A stretch of DNA of 64,000 nucleotides, from the NCBI RefSeq assembly GCF_004363655.1, contig NZ_SNZH01000007.1, forward strand, positions 124,001-188,000, given 5' to 3'. The notes under the pieces were generated by a model that saw only the letters and a program-made list of their open reading frames with translations, was not told where the DNA came from and did no database searches. The stretch is from Tahibacter aquaticus. GTDB lineage: Bacteria > Pseudomonadota > Gammaproteobacteria > Xanthomonadales > Rhodanobacteraceae. Both the position numbers and the translations under genes were made by a program. This document shows positions 35,712 through 43,944 of this stretch, piece by piece. Numbering within the stretch: the first letter of the stretch is position 1; each line of letters opens with the position of its first letter.

Positions 35712-35867
35712 GAGGCACTCCGTGTGATCCGGAGATTGTCGCGGAGTAGGGCGCGCGCGCCTACCCGTATGCCTGGCCTGTAGTGAATGTTTTCTTCGCG
35801 GAGGCTGCGGCGGTGCCGGACCGGCGGGTCGGCCCTGATGGCCGTGCCCTACGGCCATGGCCGGTGG

Positions 35868-35905
35868 AATTTTAATATATTTGTAATATTTAATAAATAT
35901 ATGGC
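35868..35905 (-). promoter_or_regulatory. A/T-rich island upstream of mgtE
   Basis: About 35 bases of almost pure A/T in GC-rich DNA, about 160 bases before the mgtE start. Several overlapping TATATT- and TATTAA-like hexamers can be read on the minus strand. It is the most likely promoter or UP-element region for mgtE, but no single -35/-10 pair stands out. Confidence 0.4.
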
Positions 35906-35921
35906 ATTCCGGCGAAACGGA

Positions 35922-35955
35922 AACACAACGGCCGCCTTGCGGCGGCCGTTGTGTT
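35922..35955 (-). terminator. Strong hairpin terminator after the cysteine-rich gene
   Basis: A perfect 15-bp stem (AACACAACGGCCGCC and its complement) around TTGC. It lies 46 bases downstream of the cysteine-rich secreted protein gene on the minus strand. The tail is only moderately T-rich, but the stem is very stable. Confidence 0.7.
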
Positions 35956-36001
35956 CTGCCGAAGCGGAGGGGAGCCGGCCCGGCGCTTGTTCAGCCCTTG
36001 C

Positions 36002-36496
36002 TCAATACCCGCCGCGACCGAGGAAGCCCGAACCGATCATGCAGTTCGGCGAGCAGGAATTGCAGATGTCTTCGGCGCGCTTGAACTTGTCCTTGTCCTG
36101 CGCCGACAGGCTGGCCACTTCCGCGGCGAAAGCGTCGCTGCCGGCCGCGGCCTTGGCCAGCAGGCGCTCGGTGACCGGTGTTGCCGCCATGGCGGCGTTG
36201 TACAGACCGCTGCACTTGCTGTCGACATAGCAGAAGCCATCGTGCACGGCGACATAGCCGGTATAGCCGACCTTGGCCAGTTCGGCCTTGCAGCCGACCG
36301 TGGCGCTGGACAGGAAGCTGCGCATGTCGCAGTAGCCGTTCTTGCACTCCAGCCCCACGTCGCAGCGCGCGATGATGCTGCTGTCCTCGCCGCAGGCGCC
36401 GCCCAGCTGGCGCGTCACTTCCTTCTTGGCGCCGACCGAGGCCGAGAACAGTGCCATCAGAGCCAGCAGGCAACCGCCAACGAAATGCCTTGTCAT
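36002..36496 (-). CDS. Small secreted cysteine-rich protein
   Basis: A 164-residue exported protein that I cannot assign. Signal peptide about residues 1-23 (cleavage after SVGA). The mature part has ten cysteines, enough for five disulfides. The first four follow C-x9-C-x6-C-x4-C (ARCDVGLECKNGYC), a spacing that recalls Dickkopf- or EGF-like disulfide knots. The C-terminus ends with a CNSCSPNC cluster and a Gly-rich tail. AGGAGA lies at the right distance for ATG 36496. An A/T-rich stretch at about 36680-36730 may hold its promoter. Confidence 0.65.
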   Translation of the reverse strand: MTRHFVGGCLLALMALFSASVGAKKEVTRQLGGACGEDSSIIARCDVGLECKNGYCDMRSFLSSATVGCKAELAKVGYTGYVAVHDGFCYVDSKCSGLYNAAMAATPVTERLLAKAAAGSDAFAAEVASLSAQDKDKFKRAEDICNSCSPNCMIGSGFLGRGGY

Positions 36497-36770
36497 GGTG
36501 TTTCTCCTTTTGATTGCGAGGTGTTTTCGCCGTTGCGGCGAAACGCGCGGAACTGGACTGATGCCGGGAAACCGCCAGCCTACAGGCAGGGCGCTGCACT
36601 GCCCGGGCATGCCGCGCCGTATGCAGGAAAGCAGCGCCCTTTTGCCAATCCAGCGCCGCGAATGGTGTGCTACGTTGTAAGTTAATGCAATATGCTGACA
36701 ATGAATATAGGAAAAAAGTATACGAATATCGAAGAACTGGGTGATTTCCCCGCCTGGGCCTGGGGGTGAC

Positions 36771-36874
36771 CGCAGGGTGCGCCGCGCGCAGCGAACTGCG
36801 CCTCGCCATCGGTGCTGCGCCGTGGTGAATTGCTGCAATGACGGTGCAGTTCGCTGTGCTTGTTGCACCCTACG
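36771..36874. repeat. Paired inverted repeat, copy B (REP/BIME-like)
   Basis: A diverged copy of the element at 18.7 kb. The left arm CGCAGGGTGC plus GCGCAGCGAACTGCGCC is at 36771-36802; the right arm, read on the minus strand, begins CGTAGGGTGCA and contains CAGCGAACTGCACC (36842-36874). The arms match imperfectly. It lies between the cysteine-rich gene and the TonB receptor remnant; the rest of 36497-37044 has no gene. Confidence 0.65.
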
Positions 36875-37044
36875 CCAGCCATCGGGGCGCGGCGTACTGC
36901 CGCGTTGCGGCTGCCCTGCCGGCTGTTCCAGTATCGCCGCCCTCGACCGGGACAGACCTGTCCCCCGATCTTTTTGCCAGCATTACCGGGCTTCGCACCC
37001 CTCACCTCGCCAGCGATCCTTTCCGATACGCAAGCGAGGCAATC

Positions 37045-37830
37045 ATGCGCAACACTCTGCTGCTCTCTGCCCTGGCCCTGTGCCTGCCGGTTTCCGTCTT
37101 CGCGGCCGACGGCGAGGTCGACACGCCGTTCTCCTCGGCGCAAGACACCGAAAAGAAAAGAGCAGGGCAAGACCACTTCGCCGGAACAGGTCACTGTGAC
37201 GGCGATGCGCATCAAGGGCGAAGCAATGGCCTATCCGGGTGCCGTCACGGTGCTGTCGCCCGAGGTGATCGAGCGCGAACAAGTGTCGAACATGATCGAC
37301 TTGCTCAATCTGGTGCCGGGCTTCAATCTCGACTACGACATAGGCCGCAACTTCACCCTGCGCGGCCGCCTGAACCAGTACCAGAATCTCAAGGCGGTAA
37401 AGCGCAGAGGCAACGAAATCGAAGGCAGCTTCCGCCAGGGGCCGTGGAGCGCAGAGCTGGTCTATTCGCACCTGGCCGTACGCGACGGTAGTACCGGCAA
37501 AGACGCGCCGCATGCATTTGCCGACAAGCTGCTGCTGACCGCGGGCTATCGCATCCGGCCCATCGACGTCGACCTGAGCTGGCGTCTCAATGGGTACTTT
37601 GCGACGCCGAACAACCCGTCATTCAACAGCAGCAATCAATTGGCAATCGACCAGAGCTTCAAGACCCATGACGTCTTCGTCGGCTGGCGCCCGCGCGCCT
37701 ATCCCGGCTTCACGATCAACGGCGGCGCGCGCAATGCGTTCAACCAGAAAGTGATCCGCCCTGGCTATGCCGGCACGACGACCCAAGTCGGCATGGGCGT
37801 AGCGCGTTTGTCGAGCTGGCTTGTCAGTTC
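37045..37830 (+). pseudogene. TonB-dependent receptor remnant
   Basis: ATG 37045, with GAGG upstream, opens a good signal peptide ending in VFAAD, but the frame is lost around 37150-37170 in an A-rich run. The receptor continues in the +1 frame with SPEQVTVTAMR and the plug segment VIEREQVSNMIDLLNLVPGF. The plug then jumps from FTLRGRLNQ straight to barrel sequence (YQNLKAV), so most of the plug and barrel, roughly a kilobase or more, is deleted. The last strands (GFTINGGARNAFNQKV...GMGVAR) are present but the usual aromatic C-terminus is missing. An outer-membrane siderophore or substrate receptor is therefore inactive here. Confidence 0.8.
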
Positions 37831-37845
37831 TGACTTGCCGGCCAC

Positions 37846-37888
37846 TTGCCGTTGCCCCTATTTCATGTACTATTCAAAGTTACATGAA
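37846..37888 (+). promoter_or_regulatory. Promoter and operator of the Rrf2-reductase operon
   Basis: TTGCCG (37846-37851) and TACTAT (37868-37873) are spaced by 16 bases. A perfect 8-bp palindrome, TTCATGTA (37862-37869) and TACATGAA (37881-37888), overlaps the -10 element and the ATG of the Rrf2 gene itself. The layout fits autorepression by the Rrf2 protein. The transcript would have only a few bases before its start codon. Confidence 0.6.
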
Positions 37889-38345
37889 CAAAGACAGCCG
37901 CCTTTCCTCCGTGCTGCATGTGCTGCTGCATATGGCACACAGCGAACGTCCGCTCACTTCCGACGAGCTGGCCAGCTATCTGCACACCAACGCCGTCGTG
38001 GTGCGGCGCACGCTCGCCGGCCTGCGCGATCTGGGCTATGTCGCTGCAGGCAAGGGGCATGGCGGCGGCTGGACCCTGGCGGTCGACCTGCACCGCCTGA
38101 GCCTGCGCGACGTCTATGCCGCGCTGGGCGAACCGGCACTGTTCGCGCTGGGGCATCGCAGCGACAACCCCAGCTGCCTCGTCGAGCAGGCCGTCATCCA
38201 CGCCATCGATGCCGCCGTGGCCGAGGCCGAGGCGCTGCTGCTGCAGCGTCTGGGCGAAGTGACACTGGCCGACCTGGCAACCGAGTTCAATCGCCGCGCC
38301 GAGGCATTGGGCTACGACAAGCGGAAAACAAAAAATGCACACTGA
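37884..38345 (+). CDS. Rrf2-family transcriptional regulator
   Basis: A 153-residue winged-helix regulator. The N-terminal HTH (LLHMAHSERPLTSDELASYLHTNAVVVRRTLAGL) and the wing (GKGHGGGWTLA) match the Rrf2 family. Only one cysteine (PSCLVEQ) is present, so the three-Cys Fe-S site of IscR or NsrR is absent, as in the YwnA-like branch. It overlaps the next gene by 11 bases, and this pairing with a thioredoxin-reductase-like enzyme recurs in other bacteria. A palindrome over its start codon is the likely operator. Confidence 0.88.
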   Translation: MNKDSRLSSVLHVLLHMAHSERPLTSDELASYLHTNAVVVRRTLAGLRDLGYVAAGKGHGGGWTLAVDLHRLSLRDVYAALGEPALFALGHRSDNPSCLVEQAVIHAIDAAVAEAEALLLQRLGEVTLADLATEFNRRAEALGYDKRKTKNAH

Positions 38346-39237
38346 GATAAATTTCGACGTTGCCATTGTCGGCGGCAGCTATGCCGGCCTGTCTGCAGCC
38401 CTGCAGCTGGCGCGTGCGCGCCGGCGCGTAGCGGTGATCGACGCGGGCCAGTGGCGCAACCGCTTTGCCCCGACTTCGCACGGTTTCCTGACCCAGGACG
38501 GTGCGGCGCCCGCGCAGATCATCGGCACCGCCTGGCAACAGCTGCAGGTCTATCCGACCGTACAGCGCATCGACGGCCAGGCCGTGCAGGCGGACGGCGC
38601 CAACGGCGACGCGTTCGCGCTGCGGCTGCAGGATGGCCGTCACCTGCAGGCTCGGCGCCTGGTACTGGCCACCGGCGTGGTTGACGAACTGCCGGCCATT
38701 GCCGGCCTGGCCGAGCGCTGGGGCCGCAGCGTATTCCACTGCCCGTATTGCCACGGCTACGAACTCGACCAGGGCCGCATCGGCGTGCTGGCCAGTAGCG
38801 AACTGTCCCTGCATCACGCCCTGATGCTGCCTGATTGGGGCACGGTAACCCTGTTCTGTGGCGGTGTATTCGAGCCCGACGCGGCGCAGCGGCAGCAACT
38901 GGCTGCGCGCGGCGTCTGCATCGAGGAAACCGCGGTACAGGCCATTGTGGACAAGGCAACTGTACAACTGGCCGACGGCCGCCACGCCGCCATGGATGGC
39001 CTGTTCACCCTAAGTCGCACGCAGATGGCCAGCCCCCTGGCCGCGCAGCTTGGCTGCAGCTTCGACGACGGTCCACTGGGCGAATTCATCCGCACCGATG
39101 CACTCAAGGCAACGACGGTCGCCGGCGTATTCGCCTGCGGCGATGCGGCGCGCGCCATGGGCAGTGTCGGCTTCGCCGTCGCCGACGGCGCCATGGCTGG
39201 CGTGGCGGCGCACCAGTCGCTGTTCACGCCTAGCTGA
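38335..39237 (+). CDS. Thioredoxin-reductase-like FAD/NAD(P)H oxidoreductase
   Basis: A 300-residue pyridine nucleotide-disulfide oxidoreductase. FAD binding is shown by VAIVGGSYAGLSAAL (residues 9-23) and the late VFACGDAARAMGS. The redox pair is C136-P-Y-C139 (FHCPYCHGYE). The NADPH domain keeps a GVLASSELSLHHALML segment in place of the usual GxGxxA motif, so cofactor preference is unclear. Its ATG lies inside the end of the Rrf2 gene, indicating coupled translation. Likely under Rrf2 control; the substrate (a thioredoxin-like protein or a small disulfide) is unknown. Confidence 0.88.
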   Translation: MHTEINFDVAIVGGSYAGLSAALQLARARRRVAVIDAGQWRNRFAPTSHGFLTQDGAAPAQIIGTAWQQLQVYPTVQRIDGQAVQADGANGDAFALRLQDGRHLQARRLVLATGVVDELPAIAGLAERWGRSVFHCPYCHGYELDQGRIGVLASSELSLHHALMLPDWGTVTLFCGGVFEPDAAQRQQLAARGVCIEETAVQAIVDKATVQLADGRHAAMDGLFTLSRTQMASPLAAQLGCSFDDGPLGEFIRTDALKATTVAGVFACGDAARAMGSVGFAVADGAMAGVAAHQSLFTPS

Positions 39238-39303
39238 TTCGTGCGGCGCGAAGCGTGCAGCACATATTGCCGCATGGTAGTGCGACGAAAGCCGGATTGG
39301 ACA

Positions 39304-39397
39304 CCTGCGGTGCAATTCGCAGTGCTCATCGCGCCTTACGAAGGCAAGCTGCGGTTCGCTGTGGCAGGGCGCCGATGAGCGCAGCGAATTGCGCCGT
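39304..39397. repeat. Paired inverted repeat, copy C (REP/BIME-like)
   Basis: Two copies of the 18.7-kb arm in opposite order: CGGTGCAATTCGCAGTGCTC at 39308-39327 running to CGCGCCTTACG, then GCGCCGATGAGCGCAGCG at 39370-39387 running to GCGCCG. The pair points inward, where copy A points outward. It fills the space up to the stop of the hydrolase gene. Confidence 0.7.
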
Positions 39398-39403
39398 GGC
39401 CGC

Positions 39404-40798
39404 TCAGTCAGACGCAACCGGTATGGGTTGTGCGGCCTGTGGCAATGCCAGCACTTGCGCCCTGCCATATACCCCGTCGATCTTCCCCGCGCGGATCCAG
39501 TCTGTCAGCAAACCCAGATACCCGTCCGCCACGCGCGTCGGTCTGCGCGAACCGTCGGGCAAAGTATCGAATTCCAGAATGCCGTGGTCGGTGTCGGGGA
39601 ATTCGACCAGGGTGACGTTGCCGTTTTCCTGCGCCACCGACAGCAGGCGCCGCCGGGTTTCGTCGGGTGGCGCTTCGCGGTCGGCGCCGGCGAGTATCCA
39701 GAGCAGCGGCACTTTCTGTGCGCGCAGCGCCGGCATGGGGTCGTATTCCCAGCTGGTACCCTGGTCGTACATCGGCCCGAACAGGCGCAGCGCAAAGGCC
39801 GGGTTGTTGGCGACATCGCCGCTGAATTCGCCGTGCATGTCTTTCCACCAGGGTTCCTTGGCGTATTTCTGCTTCAGCGCATCCAGCCGTGCATAGCCGT
39901 CGCGGAAACCGGAAGCGACGATGGCGCCGGTGGCATCGGTGACTTCGCGCGCCTTGGCCAGTACTTCATCGCCGTGACCGGCTTGTTTCAGATCCAGCAT
40001 GACCTGGTCGCGGTCTTCCGCCAGCGGGCTGTCGGCCAGGCCGTAGCCGATGGCGACGAACTGGGCGTCGCTGCGCGTGGCGGCCAGCGGCGCGATCCAG
40101 CCGGCCTGGCTGCCGCCACTGAAGCCGATGCGAGCGATGCGCGCGCCAGCCAGCAGGCGTGCCTGCTTCAAGGCGGCGACAGCATCGTTGGCCAGCAGGC
40201 CGAAATCCTGCGAATACCTGCCGCCGCTGTCGCCGGTTCCGCGCTTGTCGTAGACGAAAACGCCGATGCCGTGCGCGGGCAGCAGGCGCTGGAACCAGGC
40301 GTAGGTGCGCGCGGAATAGGCTTCCGATCCATGTACCAGTACGGCGACCGGCACGGCGGCGCTGCCGGCCGGCATGACCAGGCGGCCGGCGAGTTCGACT
40401 CCGTCGCCGGCGAAGCGTGTTTCCTGTGTCGCAAATTCCAGTCTTTTCCCCGCCTGGCCGTCGAAGTTCAGCCGTGGGCTGGCGCAGTTGCCCAGGTCGA
40501 CGGGCAGCGGATCGGCCTCGCTGCTCCAGCCTTTCTGGCCGCTCCAGCGGCCGCCGTCGTGCAGGCCCAGCTTGCCGCTGCGGCCGTCCAGCAGGCGCCA
40601 GCGCAGGGTGTCGCCGTCGGTCAGCGGCGAGATGTCGACAATGCGGCCGTCATCGAGCCGATAGGCGCCGACATGGCAGGCCAGCTGCGGCGCCACCGCC
40701 TTGTATTTGGGCCGCGTATACCACCAGGCGCCGGCGACGGCGGCAGCAAGCACGGTGATGCCGATGATCCGCTTCCAGCCCATGGCCAGCTTTCCCAA
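39404..40798 (-). CDS. Membrane-anchored alpha/beta hydrolase
   Basis: A 464-residue protein with one N-terminal membrane helix (about residues 10-26) that may also be an uncleaved signal. A beta-rich N-terminal domain runs to about 140. The alpha/beta hydrolase fold follows with the oxyanion strand VAVLVHGSEAYS, the nucleophile elbow GFSGGSQAG near residue 225, an acid in ILAGADREAPPDE and the His in FPDTDHG. It resembles dienelactone-hydrolase/S9-like esterases of unknown substrate. ATG 40798 or ATG 40783 could start it. Its stop abuts repeat copy C. Confidence 0.82.
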   Translation of the reverse strand: MGKLAMGWKRIIGITVLAAAVAGAWWYTRPKYKAVAPQLACHVGAYRLDDGRIVDISPLTDGDTLRWRLLDGRSGKLGLHDGGRWSGQKGWSSEADPLPVDLGNCASPRLNFDGQAGKRLEFATQETRFAGDGVELAGRLVMPAGSAAVPVAVLVHGSEAYSARTYAWFQRLLPAHGIGVFVYDKRGTGDSGGRYSQDFGLLANDAVAALKQARLLAGARIARIGFSGGSQAGWIAPLAATRSDAQFVAIGYGLADSPLAEDRDQVMLDLKQAGHGDEVLAKAREVTDATGAIVASGFRDGYARLDALKQKYAKEPWWKDMHGEFSGDVANNPAFALRLFGPMYDQGTSWEYDPMPALRAQKVPLLWILAGADREAPPDETRRRLLSVAQENGNVTLVEFPDTDHGILEFDTLPDGSRRPTRVADGYLGLLTDWIRAGKIDGVYGRAQVLALPQAAQPIPVASD

Positions 40799-40869
40799 AG
40801 GGGTACAGGTGGCGAAGTATCCAACAACGCCACAGCGAACGCGTGCTGCGCTGCGGTGGCCGCAACGGG

Positions 40870-41346
40870 CTACTGCCGGGTTGCGGCGGCGCGCAGTTCG
40901 GTAATGTCTATTTTTATCATTTTTAGCATGGCCTGCATCACGCGCGAGGCCCTGGCGCGGTCGCGATCAGCCAGCAGTCCGGCCAGTTCGCGCGGCACGA
41001 TCTGCCAGTTGAAGCCGAACCTGTCCTTGAGCCAGCCGCACTGCACCGGGTGGCCGCCGCCGGCGACCAGCTGCTGCCAGTAGTCGTCCACTTCTTCCTG
41101 GCTGTCGCACTTCACCACCAGCGATACGGCTTCGCTGAAGGGGAATTGCGGCCCGCCGTTGAGGGCCTCGAATTCCTGCCCGGCCAGCTCGAACTGGATC
41201 AGCAGTACCTTGCCCGTGTGTGCCGGCGTTTCATCGCCGTAATAAAGGGTGCGCCGCACGCGGGAGTTGCGGAATATGCCGAGGTAGAACGCGACTGCCT
41301 CTTCGGCGTTGAAATCGAACCAGAGGCAGGTGGAGATGGTTTGCAT
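40870..41346 (-). CDS. VOC-family protein (PhnB-like)
   Basis: A 158-residue protein of the glyoxalase/dioxygenase superfamily. MQTISTCLWFDFNAEEAVAFYLGIF and FEALNGGPQFPFSEAVSLVVKCDSQEEVDDYW are typical of the group often annotated as PhnB or 3-demethylubiquinone methyltransferase-like. Such proteins have a paired beta-alpha-beta-beta-beta fold; no enzymatic role is established for this branch. ATG 41346 is chosen because it matches the family N-terminus; the frame is open upstream. Same strand as the hydrolase, with 71 bases between. Confidence 0.85.
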   Translation of the reverse strand: MQTISTCLWFDFNAEEAVAFYLGIFRNSRVRRTLYYGDETPAHTGKVLLIQFELAGQEFEALNGGPQFPFSEAVSLVVKCDSQEEVDDYWQQLVAGGGHPVQCGWLKDRFGFNWQIVPRELAGLLADRDRARASRVMQAMLKMIKIDITELRAAATRQ

Positions 41347-41441
41347 GGGCTCGCTCCGGCGGCAGGGCGGAAGCCAGCTTAGGCTGTGTCCACGTAAAGA
41401 CCACGTCGACGGCGGTGCAGTGCAGCGGCAGCGCAACACAT

Positions 41442-41473
41442 AAAAAACGCGCGGTCCGCATGGACCGCGCGCT
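41442..41473 (-). terminator. Rho-independent terminator of the prolyl oligopeptidase gene
   Basis: A 10-bp stem (CGCGCGGTCC and its complement) around GCAT. On the minus strand it is followed by T6. It lies about 40 bases after the oligopeptidase stop. Confidence 0.88.
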
Positions 41474-41514
41474 GGTGCTTGCTGCAGCTGTCCGCGGCGC
41501 TGCCGCGGCGCGGC

Positions 41515-43650
41515 TTATTGCGCCATGCCGAAGGCGTTGAGGATGAAGGCGTAGACGTCGGCGGCCTCGGCGATCTGCTTGCCCGTCGGCTTGCCTGCAC
41601 CATGGCCGGCGCGCACGTCGATGCGGATCAGCTGCGGCTTGCCCTTGGGGTTGGCCGCCTGCATTGCCGCGGCGAACTTGAAGCTATGCGCCGGGAAAAC
41701 GCGGTCGTCGTGGTCGCCGGTGGTGATCAGCGTCGCCGGATAGGCAACGCCGGATTTCACGTTGTGCAGCGGTGAATAGGCGCGCAGCGCAGCGAACTCC
41801 TGCACGTCCAGCACCGAGCCGTAGTCCGACTCCCAGGCCTTGCCGATGGTGAACTCGCGGAAGCGCAGCATGTCGAGCACGCCGACGGCGGGCACGGCGG
41901 CGGCAAACAGGTCGGGACGCTGCAGTTCGACCGCAGCCACCAGCAGGCCGCCGTTGGAGCCGCCCTGGATGGCCAGGCGCTGCGGCGATGTATACTTTTC
42001 CTGAACCAGGTATTCGGCGGCGGCAATGAAATCGTCGAACACGTTCTGCTTGTTGAGCTTGGTGCCGGCCTCGTGCCACTCGCGGCCGTACTCGCCGCCG
42101 CCGCGCAGGTTGGCCACGGCGAACACGCCGCCCTGGTCCAGCCAGGTAGCGATGGACGGCTTGAAGCCCGGCACCTGCGAAATCTTGAAGCCGCCATAGC
42201 CGTACAGGATGGTCGGGTTGTTGCCATCGAGGTTCAGTTCTTTCTTGCCGGTGATGAACATCGGCACGCGCGTGCCGTCCTTGCTGGTGTAGAACACCTG
42301 GCGCGTTTCGTACTGGTTGGCATCGAACGCCGTTGTCGGTGCGTGCAGCAGGGCGCCCTTGTTCTTGCCGATGTCGTAGCTGTAGACCGCGGTCGGCGTG
42401 GTGTAGCTGGTGAAGGTGTAGTGCAGCAGCTTGTCGCCGGCGCGGCTCTGGATGCTGGGCACGGTGCCCAGGCCGGGCAGGGCGATGTCGCCCTTGGCCT
42501 TGCCGTTCATATCGAAGCGGCGCAGGCGCGAGCTGGCGTCGTGCAGGTAGTTCAGCACCAGCTGGCCGCCGGCCATGTTCGCCTTGAGCAGCGAGTCGTC
42601 GCTCTGCTCGACGATGGTCTTCCAGTTCTTTTCCGCCGGCTTGGCCACGTCGATGGCGATGAGGCGGCCGCGCGGCGCGGCGTCGTCGGTACGGAAATAG
42701 AACTTGCTGCCGACATTGCCGACGAAGTCATACTCGGCTTTCCACTGGCCGATCAGTTCCTTGAACTCGGCGGCCTTGCCCTTGGCCTTCAGATCGCGGT
42801 AGAGCACCAGGTTCTTCTGCTCGGTGCCGCGGGAGACCGAAACCACCAGATAGCGGCCGTCATCGGTTGCGTCGGCGCCGAAGGACCAGTCGGGCTGGTC
42901 CTTGCGCTCGTATACCAGCACGTCTTCGGACTGCGGCGTGCCGCGTTTGTGGAAATAGAGCTTTTGGTATTCGTTCTTGGCCTTGAGCACATTCTCGCCC
43001 TGGGGCTCGTCATAGCGGCTGTACCAGAAGCCCTTGCCGTCGCGGCTCCAGTCCACGGCGGAGAACTTCACCCACTTCAGCACGTCTTCGGTCGGCTTGC
43101 CGCTGGCGACGTCGAGCACGCGCCATTCTTCCCAGTCAGAACCGCCGCTGGACAGGCCGTAGGCCATGTACTTGCCGTCGGCACTGAAGGCCGTGTCCTT
43201 CAGCGCGACCGTGCCGTCGGTGGACAGGCTGTTGGGGTCGAGCAGCACCCGGCCGTCGCTGTCAGGCTTGTCGCCGGCATACAGCACGGCCTGGTTCTGC
43301 AGGCCGTCGTTCTTGGACCAGAACCATTGCTTGCCTTCGCGCGAAGGCGCGCTCCAGCGGTTGAAATTCCAGATTTCGGTCAGGCGCGCGGCGATGCGCT
43401 CGCGGCCGGGAATGCGGGCCAGGTAGGCTGTGGTGACGTCGTTCTGTGCCTTGACCCAGGCGGCGGTGTCGGCCGAGTCGATGTCTTCGAGCCAGCGGTA
43501 CGGATCGGCGATCTGCTGATCGTGATAGGTGTCGACCTGGCTTACCTTCTTGGATGCCGGGTAGGTCAGGCTGGGGACGGTTTCCTTCTTTACGGGCTGG
43601 CAGGCAGCCAGCACGAGCAAGGCGGGAAACAGGATCAAGGGCAGGCGCAT
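41515..43650 (-). CDS. Prolyl oligopeptidase (S9A), predicted lipoprotein
   Basis: A 711-residue serine peptidase that cuts small peptides after proline. Lipobox LLVLAAC gives a lipidated C17, so it is anchored in the envelope. The beta-propeller (about residues 90-440) is followed by the hydrolase domain. The nucleophile is S565 in GGSNGGLL, the Asp lies in [11 protein letters not shown] near 648 and the His in RAGHGAGK near 682. The propeller limits access to short peptides. ATG 43650 precedes the lipobox signal directly and has GGAG ten bases upstream. It may act downstream of the secreted S1 and S8 proteases. Confidence 0.93.
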   Translation of the reverse strand: MRLPLILFPALLVLAACQPVKKETVPSLTYPASKKVSQVDTYHDQQIADPYRWLEDIDSADTAAWVKAQNDVTTAYLARIPGRERIAARLTEIWNFNRWSAPSREGKQWFWSKNDGLQNQAVLYAGDKPDSDGRVLLDPNSLSTDGTVALKDTAFSADGKYMAYGLSSGGSDWEEWRVLDVASGKPTEDVLKWVKFSAVDWSRDGKGFWYSRYDEPQGENVLKAKNEYQKLYFHKRGTPQSEDVLVYERKDQPDWSFGADATDDGRYLVVSVSRGTEQKNLVLYRDLKAKGKAAEFKELIGQWKAEYDFVGNVGSKFYFRTDDAAPRGRLIAIDVAKPAEKNWKTIVEQSDDSLLKANMAGGQLVLNYLHDASSRLRRFDMNGKAKGDIALPGLGTVPSIQSRAGDKLLHYTFTSYTTPTAVYSYDIGKNKGALLHAPTTAFDANQYETRQVFYTSKDGTRVPMFITGKKELNLDGNNPTILYGYGGFKISQVPGFKPSIATWLDQGGVFAVANLRGGGEYGREWHEAGTKLNKQNVFDDFIAAAEYLVQEKYTSPQRLAIQGGSNGGLLVAAVELQRPDLFAAAVPAVGVLDMLRFREFTIGKAWESDYGSVLDVQEFAALRAYSPLHNVKSGVAYPATLITTGDHDDRVFPAHSFKFAAAMQAANPKGKPQLIRIDVRAGHGAGKPTGKQIAEAADVYAFILNAFGMAQ

Positions 43651-43944
43651 CGGCGCAAACTCCAAAGGGGCTAGGCAAACCCGCGAAGATAGAGGGCGGC
43701 AGCGTGCGCGTCCAGCAGAAGTGCGATAAGTCATGACGGAGTGCGCACAAGCCCGGCGCGCTACAGCCACCGTTGCGGCAATGCCCCAGCCGGAATTTGG
43801 ATTTTCCTGTCGCACCGGCCGGCTTTGACGGATGCAACGGCGGCTGCCACCATCGCACAGCACGGCCCGGTAGCGATGATGGTGGCCGTTCCTGTCTTTT
43901 CTGATGCACCGGCCTGTCCGGGTGCAAGTCTGCACCGGAGTTCC

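Noticed and set aside
35712-35860. M-box (Mg2+) riboswitch before mgtE
   Set aside because: I could not see the conserved core or terminator/antiterminator pair; a covariance-model search would settle it.
18692-39397. CRISPR array as explanation of the repeated arms
   Set aside because: Repeats are in inverted pairs at three distant sites, with no regular spacers and no cas genes.
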